NCBI GenBank assembly: GCA_023362775.1
Contig: JALMGJ010000011.1
Span: forward strand, 18,154,001-18,218,000
Origin: Charina bottae
Lineage: Eukaryota; Chordata; Lepidosauria; Squamata; Charinaidae
Direction of reading: 5' to 3'
Length of the DNA stretch: 64,000 nucleotides
Of this stretch, positions 21,044 to 34,529 are shown piece after piece. The position numbers were made by a program, and so were the translations under genes. The first letter of the stretch is position 1. Every line of letters begins with the position of its first letter. Under the pieces are notes generated by a model. That model was given only the letters and a program-made list of their open reading frames with translations. It had not been told where the DNA came from and searched no databases.

Positions 21044-21835
21044 GGCCTAGCCTGGAACCTTACCTTACATACAGTACAGTATTAACTTGAATTGTCCATG
21101 AAATCATTGGATCACACCTATTGATCACCTCTGTACGTCTACCTTCACTCTTGATCCTGTGCTTCCAAGGCTGGTTAGCATTGTGGCCTTCATCCCTTGC
21201 CTTCTCATGAGCTGAATTGGGTGAGCATGCAGCTGGCCCTGGAATGAACATGGCTGCTGGAATGATAGCTAATGCAGAGGTGCCTCTTTGAAGCTGGGAA
21301 TTCAGAGTGATTCCCACATTTGGCATTTACACAGGGATGATTTCCCCCTCATTCTTAACTAGCAGGGATGTTTGAGGCTAGTGAAACAATTCAGGTGGGG
21401 AAGGCAGATAAGGTTGCAAAACACATGAACGTGAGGAAATTTCTGCAGAAATAAATGTTCCTCTCTGTGCAATATTTGAGGAATATACCATTTGCCCATC
21501 ACTTTGACTCCACCCCACATACTTTGTTATAAACACGCACACTGCACTTCCCCCAAATAGTCCCTGATGACCAAAATATTGCCCACAGAACAGCCTAATA
21601 TTATTCCTTCAGGTGCAGCACTGGTCAACTGCAGAAATAAATGTTCTCCTTTATCCTTTCTCTGTGTAATATTCGAGGAGTATATGATTTGCCCATCTCT
21701 TTGACTCTACCCCACACACTGTGTGGGGTATACACACACCACACTTCCCCAAACGGTCCCTGATGACTAAAAAGTTGCTCACACAACAGCCTAATTATTA
21801 TTCTTTTAGGTGCAGCATTAGTCAAATCGCTACAC

Positions 21836-22103
21836 CAGGGCTTTCCAAAGTTTTCCCGCGGTGACACACCAACCGCCGTTGGTGTGTCGCCGCGGGAAAA
21901 CCCGGAAGTGCCGCGGTTGCGGCACTGCGCAAAAACCCGGAAGCACTGCTGCCGCTTTCGGGTTTTTGCACACCGCCGTTGGTGTGTCGCCGCGGGAAAA
22001 CCCGGAAGCGCTGATGATGATCAGCGCTTCCAGGTTTTTGTGGCGACACACCACTGTGTGTGGCGACACACTTTTGTGTCGCGACACAGTTTGGAAAGCT
22101 CTG
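21836..22103. mobile_element. hAT non-autonomous element with perfect TSD and known empty site
   Basis: Ends CAGGGCTTTCCAAAG...GTTTGGAAAGCTCTG. The 8-bp TSD is CGCTACAC on both sides (21828-21835, 22104-22111). The paired duplicate at about 46,185 has a single CGCTACAC and no insertion. The interior is an inverted arrangement of CCGCGGGAAAACCCGGAAG motifs. Confidence 0.95.
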
Positions 22104-22186
22104 CGCTACACATTAAAGAAGGAACTAGAAGTGAAAATAAAGCACTTTAGCCTCCCCAAGCTTATAATGGGATTGTCAACTCAAAA

Positions 22187-22509
22187 GGGGGCGCGATGGC
22201 TCAGTGGTTAAGATGCCAGGCTTGTCGATAGGAAGGTCGGCGGTTTGAGACCAGAGCACCGCGTGACGGAGTGAGCTCCCGCACTAGCTCCAGCTCTTGC
22301 CAACCTAGCAATTCGAAAGCATGCAAATGCAGGTAGATAAATAGGTACCACTTCGGTGGGAAGGTAACAGCGTTCTGCGTGAGTCATGCCGGCCACATGA
22401 CCGCAGAAGCATCTTCGGACAGCGCTGGCTCTTCGGCTAAGAAACAGAGATGAGCGGCGCCCCCTAGAGTCGGACACGACTGTGCAGGGGAAAACCTTTA
22501 CCTTTACCT
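22187..22509 (+). mobile_element. Sauria-type SINE
   Basis: Head GGGGGCGCGATGGCTCAGTG, B-box-like GGCGGTTTGAGACC, and tail CCTTTACCTTTACCT. It is shared with the duplicate at 46,263, so it is older than the duplication. Confidence 0.85.
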
Positions 22510-22786
22510 ACAACGCAAAAGACAGCAAACCTTACCTCAGCTTGCTGAGGTACTTGGGGGGAAAAAAACCTAAATGCTGGTCCCCACACATAGCAACTGA
22601 CTTTTTGCTTGCTTTTTTTTAATTAAGTGAATTTTATTATATAATACAGCAGTGAGCAGGTAAAAAGTTGGCATAAAAACTGAGTGGCAGAAGGTAGAGC
22701 CCCTGCCCCTTACTCCCGGCCAAGTTGCATTATAATAAAAGCCGCCATGGGGGGTTGACACCATGAGGTAAAAATGGCCCTGATAC

Positions 22787-23520
22787 AGCCAAACAACAAG
22801 TGTTGACATATTTCCCTTCCCTACTTTCTCCAGTTATTTTTTAAAGATGTGTTGTCATCATTTTTGTGGCATTTTTTCAACACACAAGGGAAGGGGGGAG
22901 GACAAGATGCCACATCCTTTTCCTCCACATCAGCTGGCCGCTTATCAAAAGCTCCTTCAAGGAACTACTGCAGCATCCCGTAAACCACAGACCTCCACAG
23001 CAGGCCAAGAGGGGGGGGAAATGACATGCGCAAGGTGACACGATGATGCAACCTCCACCCTTAAACACTTGCGTCCTGGGATCTGATGCAAATGCATAAG
23101 CTACAAGGATGTGTGTTTTGTCACTCCCCCCCCCCCATTGACACAGATGCTTGTGCCAGTAACCTCCTTAGAAATACTGACAACCCTCCCCCCCTCCCAG
23201 GAGAAAGACATATCCCAGCCCCACCAATGAACCACTCAACCCACCAAAACTCAACCCTAAACCAGCGTGGAAAGCTCCAGGTGTTCCTAAGCATCTTTCT
23301 CATAGCTGGCTGGATCTTCGGGGAGTTGTAGTTTTTAGCGAAGTGTGGATGGTCACAGATTCTGCATGCCTACGTGATTAAAAAAAAAGTAGTAGTAGGC
23401 TAAAGAGTTACTGTTAACCCTTCTTGGTTACCACGGGATTAATTGGGGGGGTTGAGATCATGAGGGTTTTCGGGTAGACCTGGAACAGAGTAGTCATTGC
23501 TGTCCACAGATTAAATACTA
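22787..23520. other. Intergenic, nothing recognised
   Basis: Short frames only. C-rich runs near 23,130 and 23,185. No classified repeat. Confidence 0.35.
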
Positions 23521-23523
23521 GGA

Positions 23524-23838
23524 CAGAGCTTTCCAAACTGTGTGTCGGGACACGTTAGTGTGTCGGCTGCAGTGTCTGGGTGTGTCGTGGCTCCTGCCGC
23601 CTCCGAGCCCTGCCAGGATTCTGCGCAGGTCCTAGTGCCTGCCTTGTGCCTTGCTGCCTCCAAACCACCTGTGATTCCGCACAGGTCCTAGTGCCTGCCT
23701 TGTGCCCTGCTGCCTCCAAACCTGCTGTGATTCCGCGCAGGTCCTAGTGCCTGCCTTGTGCCCTGCTGTAAGAGTGTGTCACGAAATGATGCATGTCTAA
23801 AAAGTGTGTCACCAACAGGAAAAGTTTGGAAAGCTCTG
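23524..23838. mobile_element. hAT non-autonomous element with perfect TSD
   Basis: Ends CAGAGCTTTCCAAACT...AGTTTGGAAAGCTCTG. The TSD is TACTAGGA on both sides (23516-23523, 23839-23846). The interior shares the GTCCTAGTGCCTGCC repeats with the 19.6-kb copy. Confidence 0.93.
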
Positions 23839-24422
23839 TACTAGGACAAGAATAGCTAGATGTTCCAAACAACCTTGGATGTGATTTGGCCACCTCACAA
23901 GGGTGGCGTTATGGTTTGGAAGAGCTGTAGGGCTGAGCAGCTCAACCCCCACGCCCCCCTCCTGTACAACTGGGCGTAAGGGTAGAGATGCCAGAGGTGT
24001 GGTTCCACCACAGGCCGGTCTCCTTCTCCGAGGGCCTCACCAGCTGGTCTTGTGGATGTGGCTTAAGGCAGTGCCTCCTGTCAGAAGTGCTGGTGCTGGG
24101 TGGCTTAAAGTGGCCTGTGATGGGGTGGGAGATAACGCTTGGCTGCTTGTGCGGGAACAGAGGCCTGGCTCCTGAGAAGATTGGGAGGAGCAGATCCATC
24201 CTGCTTCCCTCCTTCCTTATTTGCGTGTGGCTCTGATCTACAGGTGTGGTTTTTGGCAATGGTGTGTGGGCTCCCGGGATGAGGGGCGGAGCCCCTAAGG
24301 CACAGGTCTTTCCCATACGTGGCAGTGGGTGTGGCTCACTCGAAAGCCGACGGTGGGCCCTCCCCCTTTCCCATGCCAGCAGAAGGCGTGGCTTGGCCAC
24401 AGGGGGCCAGCCCCCCCCCCAG

Positions 24423-24689
24423 TCACCCAAAGAGCTTGATAAAGCAGGGGTGGCAGTACGGCTTCTCGTTCTGCTCCTTGAAGGTGCCCTTGTTGAGCTG
24501 CTTGAGGCAGAAGGCGCAGACAAAATGCTCCGGGTGGAACTTCCGCGCCATGGCTGTGATGCAGCGGCCGGTGATGGGTTTCTCGCAGCCAGAACAGAGC
24601 GAGCCGCGTTGCTTGTGGTAATGAATTTCACAGAACGGGCGCCCGGCGTGCTCGAAGAAGCTGCCGTTCACGAACGGGGTGTAGCATTC
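24423..24689 (-). CDS. TGFB1I1: TGFB1I1 exon 11 (end of LIM3, LIM4, stop)
   Basis: The acceptor is ttctag. The exon encodes [14 protein letters not shown] through [20 protein letters not shown] to IKLFG and TGA at 24425-24423. No AATAAA was found in the next 500 bp of the gene's 3' side. Confidence 0.95.
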   Translation of the reverse strand, partial: ECYTPFVNGSFFEHAGRPFCEIHYHKQRGSLCSGCEKPITGRCITAMARKFHPEHFVCAFCLKQLNKGTFKEQNEKPYCHPCFIKLFG

Positions 24690-27600
24690 CTAGAATGGAG
24701 AACGAACCAAGGAAGATGAAAGAACCCCATGGGGGTCTACGAGGCTGCATTTCTCTCCAACGGTTTTCCTACGCTCTGGGCACAAAATCGCACACAATCC
24801 CGGCCCGGCGCACATGCTTCTCCCCATCTGGGGTCTTCACATTGGTTGGCATACAATTCCTGCCATCTCCCCAGCCAGGGAGGCTATTAGAGTTTGAAGC
24901 CTGGCCCATCTGGGAGACAGCCGGTGGGAAAGCTACGCAATCTAGCCAGGGCCGGTTCACAAATCCGTGGGATTTAATTGTCTCCCGGAAAGGTTTGAGC
25001 AGAAGTTGGTTTCAGGGTGAATATTTAGAAGATGAGCAATGCTGGAGTTTGTCAAGAATCTCTGGAGCCTGCCAAGTATGATGTCCTCATTTGTTTTTAT
25101 TCAACTTAATGTTGTTTAGTAGACATCTTAACTGGTTTTCCTAACTTGGGCAGATCTTTCATTTTTTAAAAGAAAACTTCCTTGCCTTTTATGCTCCCTG
25201 AATTCAGCCTAGAAACCCCTACTAAGGTTCCACTTCCGCCTGATGGCATTTTTTTTTCTAATTTGTGCCATACGTTCTGGTTTAGCTTCTATTATTTTGG
25301 CTTTAAACAGTGGCAGCTGCAGGAAGGGGCCAAAAAAGGCAAGGTGGTAGAAGGGGCATTGCAGTGCATTGTAAAATTAAGCACAGCCATGCTGGGTCAC
25401 TTTCAGCAAAAGGGTCCGGCCTTCCGTAAGGCAGGGTGAGACCCCCACCTCAAACGGCAGATCAGGAGGGGGGTGGATCACTGTCTCCCACCTCTCCCTC
25501 CCACCCTGACACAGATTCAGATACGTGCCAACTCCCTTGCCCTGCAACCAGAGTTCACCATCCCTACCAGGATGACCCAGTGCGTCCAAGGAAGGCATTG
25601 GGCCCGCCCTCCAAAAACAGCTTGGCTAGCCTCTCTCTTGCTATGGCAAATGCCACGGGATGAATGTGGCTACTGCAGTTCCCAATGGCTCATCCTGCGG
25701 ACATCTTCTGTGCCTTTGCTCCGCTCCTTTCCAGCAACACGAATGTTGAACCGTTCTGCATCAGGCCAAACCCACATACAGATGACTTGACTTACGACCA
25801 CAATTGGGACCAGTATTTCCATTGTAAGTCGTTGTGGTCATAGGTCGAGTCACCACGTGACCGGACCCGATTTCACAACCATTTTTTACGGCGGTTGTTA
25901 AGCAAATCATGGCTCATTAAGCAAATCCAGCTTCTCCAATGCACGTTTTTTGCTGGAAAAGAGCAAAAAACGTTACAAAACGCCATCATGTGACTGCAGG
26001 ACGCTGCAACCGGTCGTAAATGCGAGCTGGTTGCCAAATGCCTGAAATACGATCATGTGACTGGGGGGGGCACATTTTGTGACACTCGGAAGTGCTTTAC
26101 AGACCAAAGCACCCATTCCAAGGCCGTCGTAACTTCAGGCCGTCGTTAAACAAACAGTTGTAAGTCGAGGACTACCTGTACTTGGCATTAAGTATTAGAA
26201 TCTAGGATCACAGCTGTTTCAAGTCTCAGTCATTTAGTAGGTCCAGTCGTGCTAGGTCTCTGTCCCACTTTAACATGCATATGAACCCCAAAATGAGGGA
26301 ACTCGAAGGTACTCAACCTACCACTCCCCCTAATTTCATAGCTGTCTTCCGTCAGCACAAAGGGGTCAAGTTATTTTGCTAAGTTAAGAGAAAGAAATAA
26401 GGAAAATTCTAAGCTGCTTTCAGGAGCTAATTTGAAGAGGAGCAGTGATCTGTTCTCTTCTTCGTCTTGCAAATGCAAATGGGGGTGACGATGCAACCAT
26501 TATTCTTCTCCCCACCCAGGCCCATCACCTTTCCAAGGAAGAGCCACAGGTAGAAATAGCAACCAATTCTTCCCCACGGAGAGTTTCCCCATCAGTTGCA
26601 GCCAAGGCAAAATTAAAACTAAAGCAGTAAGACTGAGAGGGAACAGGAGCCTAGCAGTTCTATTTTCAGCTCGAGAACTCGAGAGCGCCAGTTTGGTCTA
26701 GTGGTTAAGGTGCTGGGCTAGAAACCAGGAGTCTGTGAGTTCTAGTCCCGCCTTAGGCATGAAAGCCGGCTGGGTGACCTTGGGCCAGTCACTTTCTCTC
26801 AGCCCTAGGAAGGAGCCAATGGCAAACCAGGAGACTGAGAGTTCTAGTCCCGCCTTAGGCATGAAAGCCAGCTGGGTGACCTTGGGCCAGTCCCTGTCTC
26901 TCAGCCCTAGGAAGGAGCCAATGGTAAACCAGGAGACTGAGAGTTCTAGTCCCGCCTTAGGCATGAAAGCCGACTGGGTGACCTTGGACCAGTCCCTGTC
27001 TCTCAGCCCTAGGAAGGAGCCAATGGCAAACCAGGAGACTGAGAGTGCTAGTCCCGCCTTAGGCATGAAAGCCGGCTATGTGACCTTGGGTCAGTCCCTG
27101 TCTCTCAGCCCTAGGAAGGAGCCAATGGCAAACCAGGAGCCTGAGAGTTCTAGTCCCGCCTTAGGCATGAAAGCCGGCTGGGTGACCTTGGGCCAGTCCC
27201 TGTCTCTCAGCCCTAGGAAGGAGCCAATGGCAAAGCAGGAGACTGTGAGTTCTAGTCCCGCATTAGGCGTGAAAGCCGGCTGGGTGACCTTGGGCCAGTC
27301 CCTGTCTCTCAGGCCTAGGAAGGAGCCAATGGCAAACCAGGAGACCGAGAGTTCTAGTCCCGCCTTAGGCATGAAAGCCGGCTGGGTGACCTTGGGCCAG
27401 TCCCTGTCTCTCAGCCCTAGGAAGGAGCCAATGGCAAACCAGGAGACTGAGAGTTCTAGTCCCGCCTTAGGCATGAAAGCGGCTGGGTGACCTTGGGCCA
27501 GTCCCTGTCTCTCAGCCCTAGGAAGGAGCCAAAGGCAAACCAGGAGACTGAGAGTTCTAGTCCCTCCTTAGGCATGAAAGCCGGCTGGGTGACCTTGGGC

Positions 27601-28518
27601 CAGTCACTCACTCTCAGCCCAACTCACCTCACAGGGTTGCTGTTGTGGGGAGAACAGGAGGAGGAAGGAGTATTAGGTATGTTCGCCGCCTTAAGTTATT
27701 TATAAAAATAATAAAGGCGGGATAGAAAATAATAAAAAATAAACTCAAGGTGACCACGTCTTCTCCTTCGGAAAAGCCACTTCTCTTCGCTGGCTTCCTG
27801 GCCCTCCTGTCAAGACCACACACAACCCAGCCCTGGCCCAGAGCTCGCCCTTACCCTGCAAACAAAACATTCCGGGTGCCACAGGGCGTTGAGAGCCGAG
27901 ATGTAGTTCTCCAAGATGGCCTGGCTGCACCCTTGACAGCGGGTGGAGAAGAGCTCGTAGAAGTCCTGGCGGCAATACTGCTTCCCGTCTTTCTCGTGAA
28001 AGCCTGCAGGGGGCGACAGAGAGTCGGCATGGAAGGGACCAAAACCGATGCAGCTCGGTGGCCACAAAGGGTGAACCGTAGTAGTCCAGGAGATCCAGCT
28101 CCTGCACAGGCCTGATCCAGATTTCTGTTCCAGTGCTGTCATCAGGATCGGGAAACTGCGGAGCTTTAGTTAAGGGCACTACAACCTTCTCCAACCTGGG
28201 GCCCTCCAGATGAGCTGGCCCTCAAGCCATGTGACATGCACCAGCCTGTTGGGTGGGGACAATAGGAAGTGAAGTTCAAAAGTTTTGAGGAGCCACTGAT
28301 TGGGAAGACTAGAGGCCAACAAGCACCATTTTCATAGTTCCCAGAGCAGGGTTTCTCAACCTTGGCAACTTTAAGACGTGTGGACTTCAACTCCCAGAAT
28401 TCCCCAGCCAGCCTTGCTGGCTGGGGAATTCTGGGAGTTGAAGTCCACACGTCTGAAAGTTGCCAAGGCTGAGAAACACCGTCCCAGAGCCATTTAAACC
28501 CATACAACATAATTCATT

Positions 28519-28561
<43 letters not shown>

Positions 28562-31500
28562 TCAATCAAATTTCATCACCGCCCATCTCCCTCAAAAGAG
28601 GGACTCTGAGTGGTTTATTACAGTTTATAATGGTGTTCAATGGCACATTTTTGTGTTTGTAAAAAAGACTGCAAACCTTTTGTACCCAAGCCTTCTCCGT
28701 GACATCTCTGCCATTCTCCCTATAGCCTTTGGAAGCATAAATCCATAGGCGGCCTCTAGCACAAAAAAGACACTTGCCCGTGATTTAGCAGACACGCTCA
28801 CCTTCTTTAGAAAGTCCACCTTCTCTTTAGCTCTCAGAGCAGAGAGAGAGCAGACGTTATCTTATGTCAAGTAACACGTCGTAATAACCCGTGTAGTGCC
28901 TTACACTGACCGCCAAGAGGCGCCACGTGACCGGTTTCATCCTATCTTGGGACCCATCAGATGTACGTAACTCAGGCGAATTCAATTCCCAGCAGAAAGT
29001 TTGAACCCCATTGAAAGATCTGGCTATGTACCAGGCGTACATACTGAAGAGTCCCAAACAGGATGAAACTGGTAAAAGTAAAAATCCCGCCCTGCCAGCT
29101 GTTTACTGACCTTCCTCTCCAAAGGGCCGCCCACACTTAACGCAACAGAAGTGCTCCGGATGCCAATTCTTATCCAGTGCAGTCACCATTTTCTGAACGG
29201 ACCACGGGGATGCCAGAGAAGGGAGAAAAAAGAAACACCTTGCCGAAAATGCACTGAACGTGGTATCGCTACTCTGCGCTTCCCAGCCTTTCTCAGCTTA
29301 CCCAGCCCTCTTTCCAGCCTCCCACATTTAGCTCATTCCTGTTGTATAACCCAGTGCAGAATGATATGCTGAAATTGCAAGCTGTTCTGTCCCGCTGAAG
29401 GCTTGCATGGCGTCAAATTCAACCTTAGATGCTGCAAATATTATCTTGCTTTTTGGCATGTTGCAACTTTGGGTCATCGGGCATGGCCCCACTGTGAATT
29501 TTCCAGCAAATTTTTAATTGTAACCCTATTGCTCAAATACTGTCTTCAGCAGTTATTGTGTCACTGACTATATAATCTCCACTGTACTACAGTAAAGACA
29601 GAAACACACATCGGTGAACGTATTTAGTAAATCAAAGATGACTTAGGTTTCAAGGAATTGTAACAGGGCATGGGGAAGGTTCCCAGCTTCAGCTTCTATT
29701 ACTGGCTACCAGGTGAAAGGAAGAAATAAAACCCATAAATATATAATCAAACTGGTTAGCGATTCAGCCAAGTAGCACTATTATAAAATGTCATATTTAC
29801 TCTCCTGTGCTAGGCTTTCAAAATGTGGTGGTACTGTGATCCACAAAAATCTGAGCCAAATTATGCCAATGGGTGTGTGTGTGTGTGTTGGGGCTTCTGG
29901 AGCTGAACAACCGTAATCCACTGTGCTACAATGCAATCTGAAGTGCTGCATTCTGGTTAGCGTGTGGATGGGGCACCACCAGGAAATCCCACAGATGTAG
30001 ACTAGACTGGGAAGTTAAAAAAGCATCCGGGAAAAAGACACTGACAAACCACTCCCATATTGCTGCCAAAGAAACTACAAGGATACCCACATAGTAGTCA
30101 CTAAGACCCAAGCTAGCTTGGAGGGAGTCTCAGCCATTAAACCCTGGATAACACCATGGGGACATTCTTGTACCACCCATGTCATGCTGCAATTCAGGCA
30201 CTGTGACCCCAGTTTGATTTCTAACCCTATCATAGCACGAAAGACAGAAAAGGCCGTTTTAATAGCACTGTGGTCTGAAATGAAAAGGGAAACTGCACCG
30301 CTGCCACCCCCACCGCTATCCAGCCCTCGGGCTATGGACGAGAAAAACGGTGAAATAAATTAACAAATCCCAGAACTCGCATTCAGAACCGGACTCTCCC
30401 TAAAGCCACACAGGTCACACAGAACTTGCTCAAGGCTGCATCGTTCCCAGGAAGAAGGAAAAAACTCACATCCAGGATGGGGTCGTTGCAGAATCCGCAG
30501 CGGGGAGAGAAGAGCTGGAAGTAATCTCTCTCGCAGTAAGGGGAGCCGTCCTTCTCAAAAAAATTGCTGCCCCCCATCTCCTTCTGGCAGTAGGTGCAGA
30601 CAAAGTGCTCTGGATGCCAGGTACTCCCCAACGCAGTCACCACCTGCGCCAGGAAACATGGGAAAAGGAAGGCCACGTTAGCTACCTGCACGTCGGCCAA
30701 CGCTACGAAACAGCCTCCGCTCCCAGATGTGTCTTGCTCCTCTGTTCTTCCACCAGCTGCAGTTGAACAATGCTTAACCCAGTCCCTGAATCAACCCATT
30801 TCCTGGATTCATACGAGGCACTGAACCGTAAAGTAGCCAAACGGGCTGGGCTTGCACAACGCCAAGGATGGAGATTAAAAAAAAAACTAACTAAAATGAG
30901 CACTAACCAAGCCTGGCCTTTTGTGCAAATCCAGCTGTTTATGGGCTCGAGGATGGGTTAGCCAAGCCCAGTTAAAGGGCACATCTCCTTGGCCGGTGTG
31001 CTAGAGCTCTGAAGTGCCTGGGAGGGTTCAAACCAGGGCACTTGGCAGCTATAAACCTAAAACGAGGCTTACACCTAAGCCTAAACCCAAGATTAAGCCT
31101 AAACCCAAATTCCAGCAATAGAAAGGGTCAGCAGTTTCTGGGTGCCTTCCATGATGATTCAGAACGACAGGGAAGATGGAGAAGGATTCCATAGGAGTTA
31201 AATATTCCTAAGAAGGGGGAAAGTTTGGCAGAGAAGCGCCTTCCTAATTCCAAATGTGATGTTTATTCATTCTGACTTCCCTGCTTGCGCCCACCAGATC
31301 TACCCAGATACCTGACCTGCCCAGCGATGGGTTTCTGACAGGAAGCACACAGCCCCTTGGCTGTGGTGGAAATGCCTTGGCGGCTGAGATCCGATTCCAG
31401 CATCACAAGCATGCTGTCCAGATTCCCGCTTGGCTGGCCTGGGGACGTCTGGGGGGGCACAGCAGTGGGGCCTGAGCAGACAGATGACACCACGGGCTGC

Positions 31501-34484
31501 TGCGCCGAGGACACCTGAGCAGGAGCAGGTGCTGGTGAAACGGTGGTGGTGGCGGCGGCGGCAGAGACTCCTGGAAGCTGAAGCATTAGGGAACGTTAGG
31601 TCATAGCTTTCCAAACTGTGTGTACTGTGTCGCCTGTGGGGCCCAGGTGTGTTGCGAGAAAACTGGGAAGCGCTGATGACCTGTTGCCGCTGCTGCGCGC
31701 AGTAGCAGCGGGCCATCAGCGCTTCCCGGTTTTCGCACGACACACCAGGCTGCCGCTGCGGTGCGCGAAAACCCGAAAGCGGCACCGTGGCGGCGGTGCG
31801 CAAAAAACCGGAAGTGCCACCTCCGCAGCGCTTCCTGATTTTCGCACGCCACTGCAGCGGCGGCGCTTCCAGGTTTTCACACGCCGCCGTTGGTGTGTCG
31901 CCAACGGGAAAAGTTTGGAAAGCCCTGTTTTCTGAATAGTCTTTTGCAGCATGAAGACAGCAAGCCAATCTGCGGGAACTCAACTGCTATTTCTTGTCTT
32001 TGGGGCAAGGCTTCAGAGCCAATTTACAAAAGACTTTTATCAATAGAACTGCTTTCTTCTGTGCTACGTGAAAAGGGTGTGGTGTGAATTTGCAATATGC
32101 TCCAATCAAATAAAGTTAGCATATTACAACGTTCAATATGGGAATGTCGCAATATGCTCTGATCAAATAAAGTTAGGACGGTGGTCAGCATAGCTGGAAG
32201 AAAAGAAAAAAAACGGGGAGGAGCATCTCATATGTCTGAGTAAATTCATGGCTCACTTTTGCTTTTGGCTGGGATGCATCTGAGAATCACCGGGAGAATT
32301 TAGGCCCTGGACCAGTGTTTCTCAACCTTGGCAAGTTTAAGATGGGTGGACTTCAACTCCCAGAATTCACTGGTATAATCCAACCTATGCTATTTATTTT
32401 AATTTAGGCAAACCTTATCTTTCTACCCTATCTGTAGAAATCACTGGGGAGAGGGGGAAACAATAAGGATTGAGAGAATCTCCAATCCCAAAAATTCTAT
32501 TTGTATGGAAACATATACATACACACACACACACACACAATTGTGTACACACAGCTTCTGTAGTTTATCAGACTCTTCTGCCTTTCCCTGCAGCCATAAG
32601 GACTAGGGACCTAGGTAAAGGTAAAGGTACCCCCCGCACATTTGTGCAGTCGTGTCCGACTCTAGGGGCCGGTGCTCATCTCCGTTTGTTAGCCAAAGAG
32701 CCAGCGTTGTCCAAAGACGCTTCCACGGTCATGTGGCCGCATGACATGCGCGGAACGCTGTTACCTACCCACCGAAGTGGTACCTATTCATCTACTTGCA
32801 TTTGCATGCTTTCGAATTGCTAGGTTGGCAAGAGCTGGAGCTAGTGCGGGAGCTCACTCCGCACGCAGGACTAGGGATTCGAACCTCCGAACTTGCGATC
32901 TTCCGATCAACAAGCCTGGCGTCTTACCCGCTGAGCCACCACGCTCCTTCTTTAAAAAAAAAAAAGCCCGTGGTTTGCAGAATGCTACATTTGGCACTCA
33001 AATGTCCACACCAGTGTTTCTCAACCTTGGCAACTGGGGCTGGCTGGGGAATTCTGGGAGCTGAAGTTGAAGTCCACCCATCTTAAAGTTGCCAAGGTTG
33101 AGAAACACTGGTCTACACTTACATGCACGATACTGTTGTCAAACCCCAAACAGTCCTGAAAACGATTGGGTCCCCTTCACCCTCAGCCTGAGGACTACCT
33201 GAGGAACATACTTACATTGCTCTGGACGCGGAAATCCGACAGGGAAGCCATAAGCTTGTCCAGCTCCAGAGTCGCTGAGGTGGCAGATGGCTTGGCAGAC
33301 GGCAAAGTTGTTGACCTGGGGTAAGATCAGCCGTGAAAAGGTGGGAAGGGAACGTGGAGGACGGTTCTCCCAATTGCAGTGTGATGCTGAGAGACCCTAC
33401 GCCTGTTTCTCTTGGAGTAACAGCTGCTCCGGATCAGGCGCTGGAGATGGGGGTTACATATCCACATCCTCACTCTGATAACCAGCTGCAAAACCCAGAT
33501 GGTTTCTGAACCTTGAGAATCTTCTCTGATGGAGAAGCTCCATCTTTGCAGCCTTTCCTCCTATTTCCAATGGTAGAGTATCTGCCCTTGAAAAATTATC
33601 CCTTTTTTATAACTCTCAAAGAGACAATACCTCGAATGCGCTGGGTAAGGCAATACACTCCACTTCAGCAGTGGATATTTTACTCTCTTGATTCTCTAGG
33701 CCAGTGTTTCTCAGCCTTGACCACTTTAAGATGGGTGGACTCCAACTCCCAGAATTCCCCAGCCAGCATGCTGGCTGGGGAATTCTGGGAGTTGGAGTCT
33801 ACCCATCTTAAAGTGGCCAAGGTTGAGAAACACTGCTCTAGGCTGTAAAATGGGAATGCTAATTACCTATCCTGATAGAGAACTTTGGTTAGTATTTGGA
33901 TTTGGTGCATCAAAAACAATATTTTTCAGACCTTTTTAGGAACAGTGGCAAATTCTACCTCAGCTTCTCCAATGTATGACATTGTATGACAAGACACATC
34001 ATCCCCAGCCAGCCAGACTCCTAAAGAATGTAAACTCTTTGATTGTTGGGACAAAAGAGATGCATGTAACAAATCTTTCTTCTCCAGACCTCAACATGCA
34101 GCTATTTCTGGAAATAAAAGAGCCTCGATTTGCAATCTATCTCCTTTGCTAACCCAACAACCACCCACTTACCGGGACAGAGAAGTACCGTCTGTCGAAT
34201 CGTCCAGTCTATCTTTGTCCTTGTCTGCAGCAGGACTTTTGCTGGATGGGAATTGGGACATTATTTCATCTGGGGATGAAAAGAAGTCCAAGAGAGTTAG
34301 AGGAACAGAGAGGAAGAGAGAGAGAAGAAGATAACAGAAAATAAAATATAATAAATAAATATAATAAATAAAATATAAAATATAAAACAAAAGAAAAGAA
34401 GAGTCCTTTAGTCATGTGCTATTCCAAACCCCTGCCATCAGAGGGCAGCACTCCCACACTTCTAGGCAGGACAGAACATCTGGA

Positions 34485-34529
<45 letters not shown>

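Larger units (their letters stand above)
21268..22786 (+). repeat. Interspersed duplication, copy 1 (pair at 45,619-46,887)
   Basis: About 1.24 kb (excluding a 276-bp hAT insertion plus TSD) nearly identical to 45,619-46,887 and in the same direction. It contains a tandem dimer of a unit of about 190 bp (about 21,441 and 21,634, each with CTGCAGAAATAAATGTTC) and a Sauria-type SINE. It ends at CCCTGATAC. No coding capacity was seen. Confidence 0.9.

Noticed and set aside
22187..22270. tRNA gene-like A and B boxes (also at 303-632, 15.5, 32.6, 44.4, 46.3 and 58.6 kb)
   Set aside because: They are the heads of SINE copies with a shared body and tail. No acceptor stem closes around them.
24423..24689. 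Assignment of the LIM gene to paxillin (PXN) or leupaxin
   Set aside because: The LD2-region strings, the GSDKEHLYS exon, the IKLFG end and ARMC5 next door all favour TGFB1I1.
26698..27490. Repeat protein genes on both strands (251 and 127 codons) or a CRISPR-like array
   Set aside because: The frames arise because a 102-bp SINE-derived unit is stop-free. There are no unique spacers and no eukaryotic gene context.
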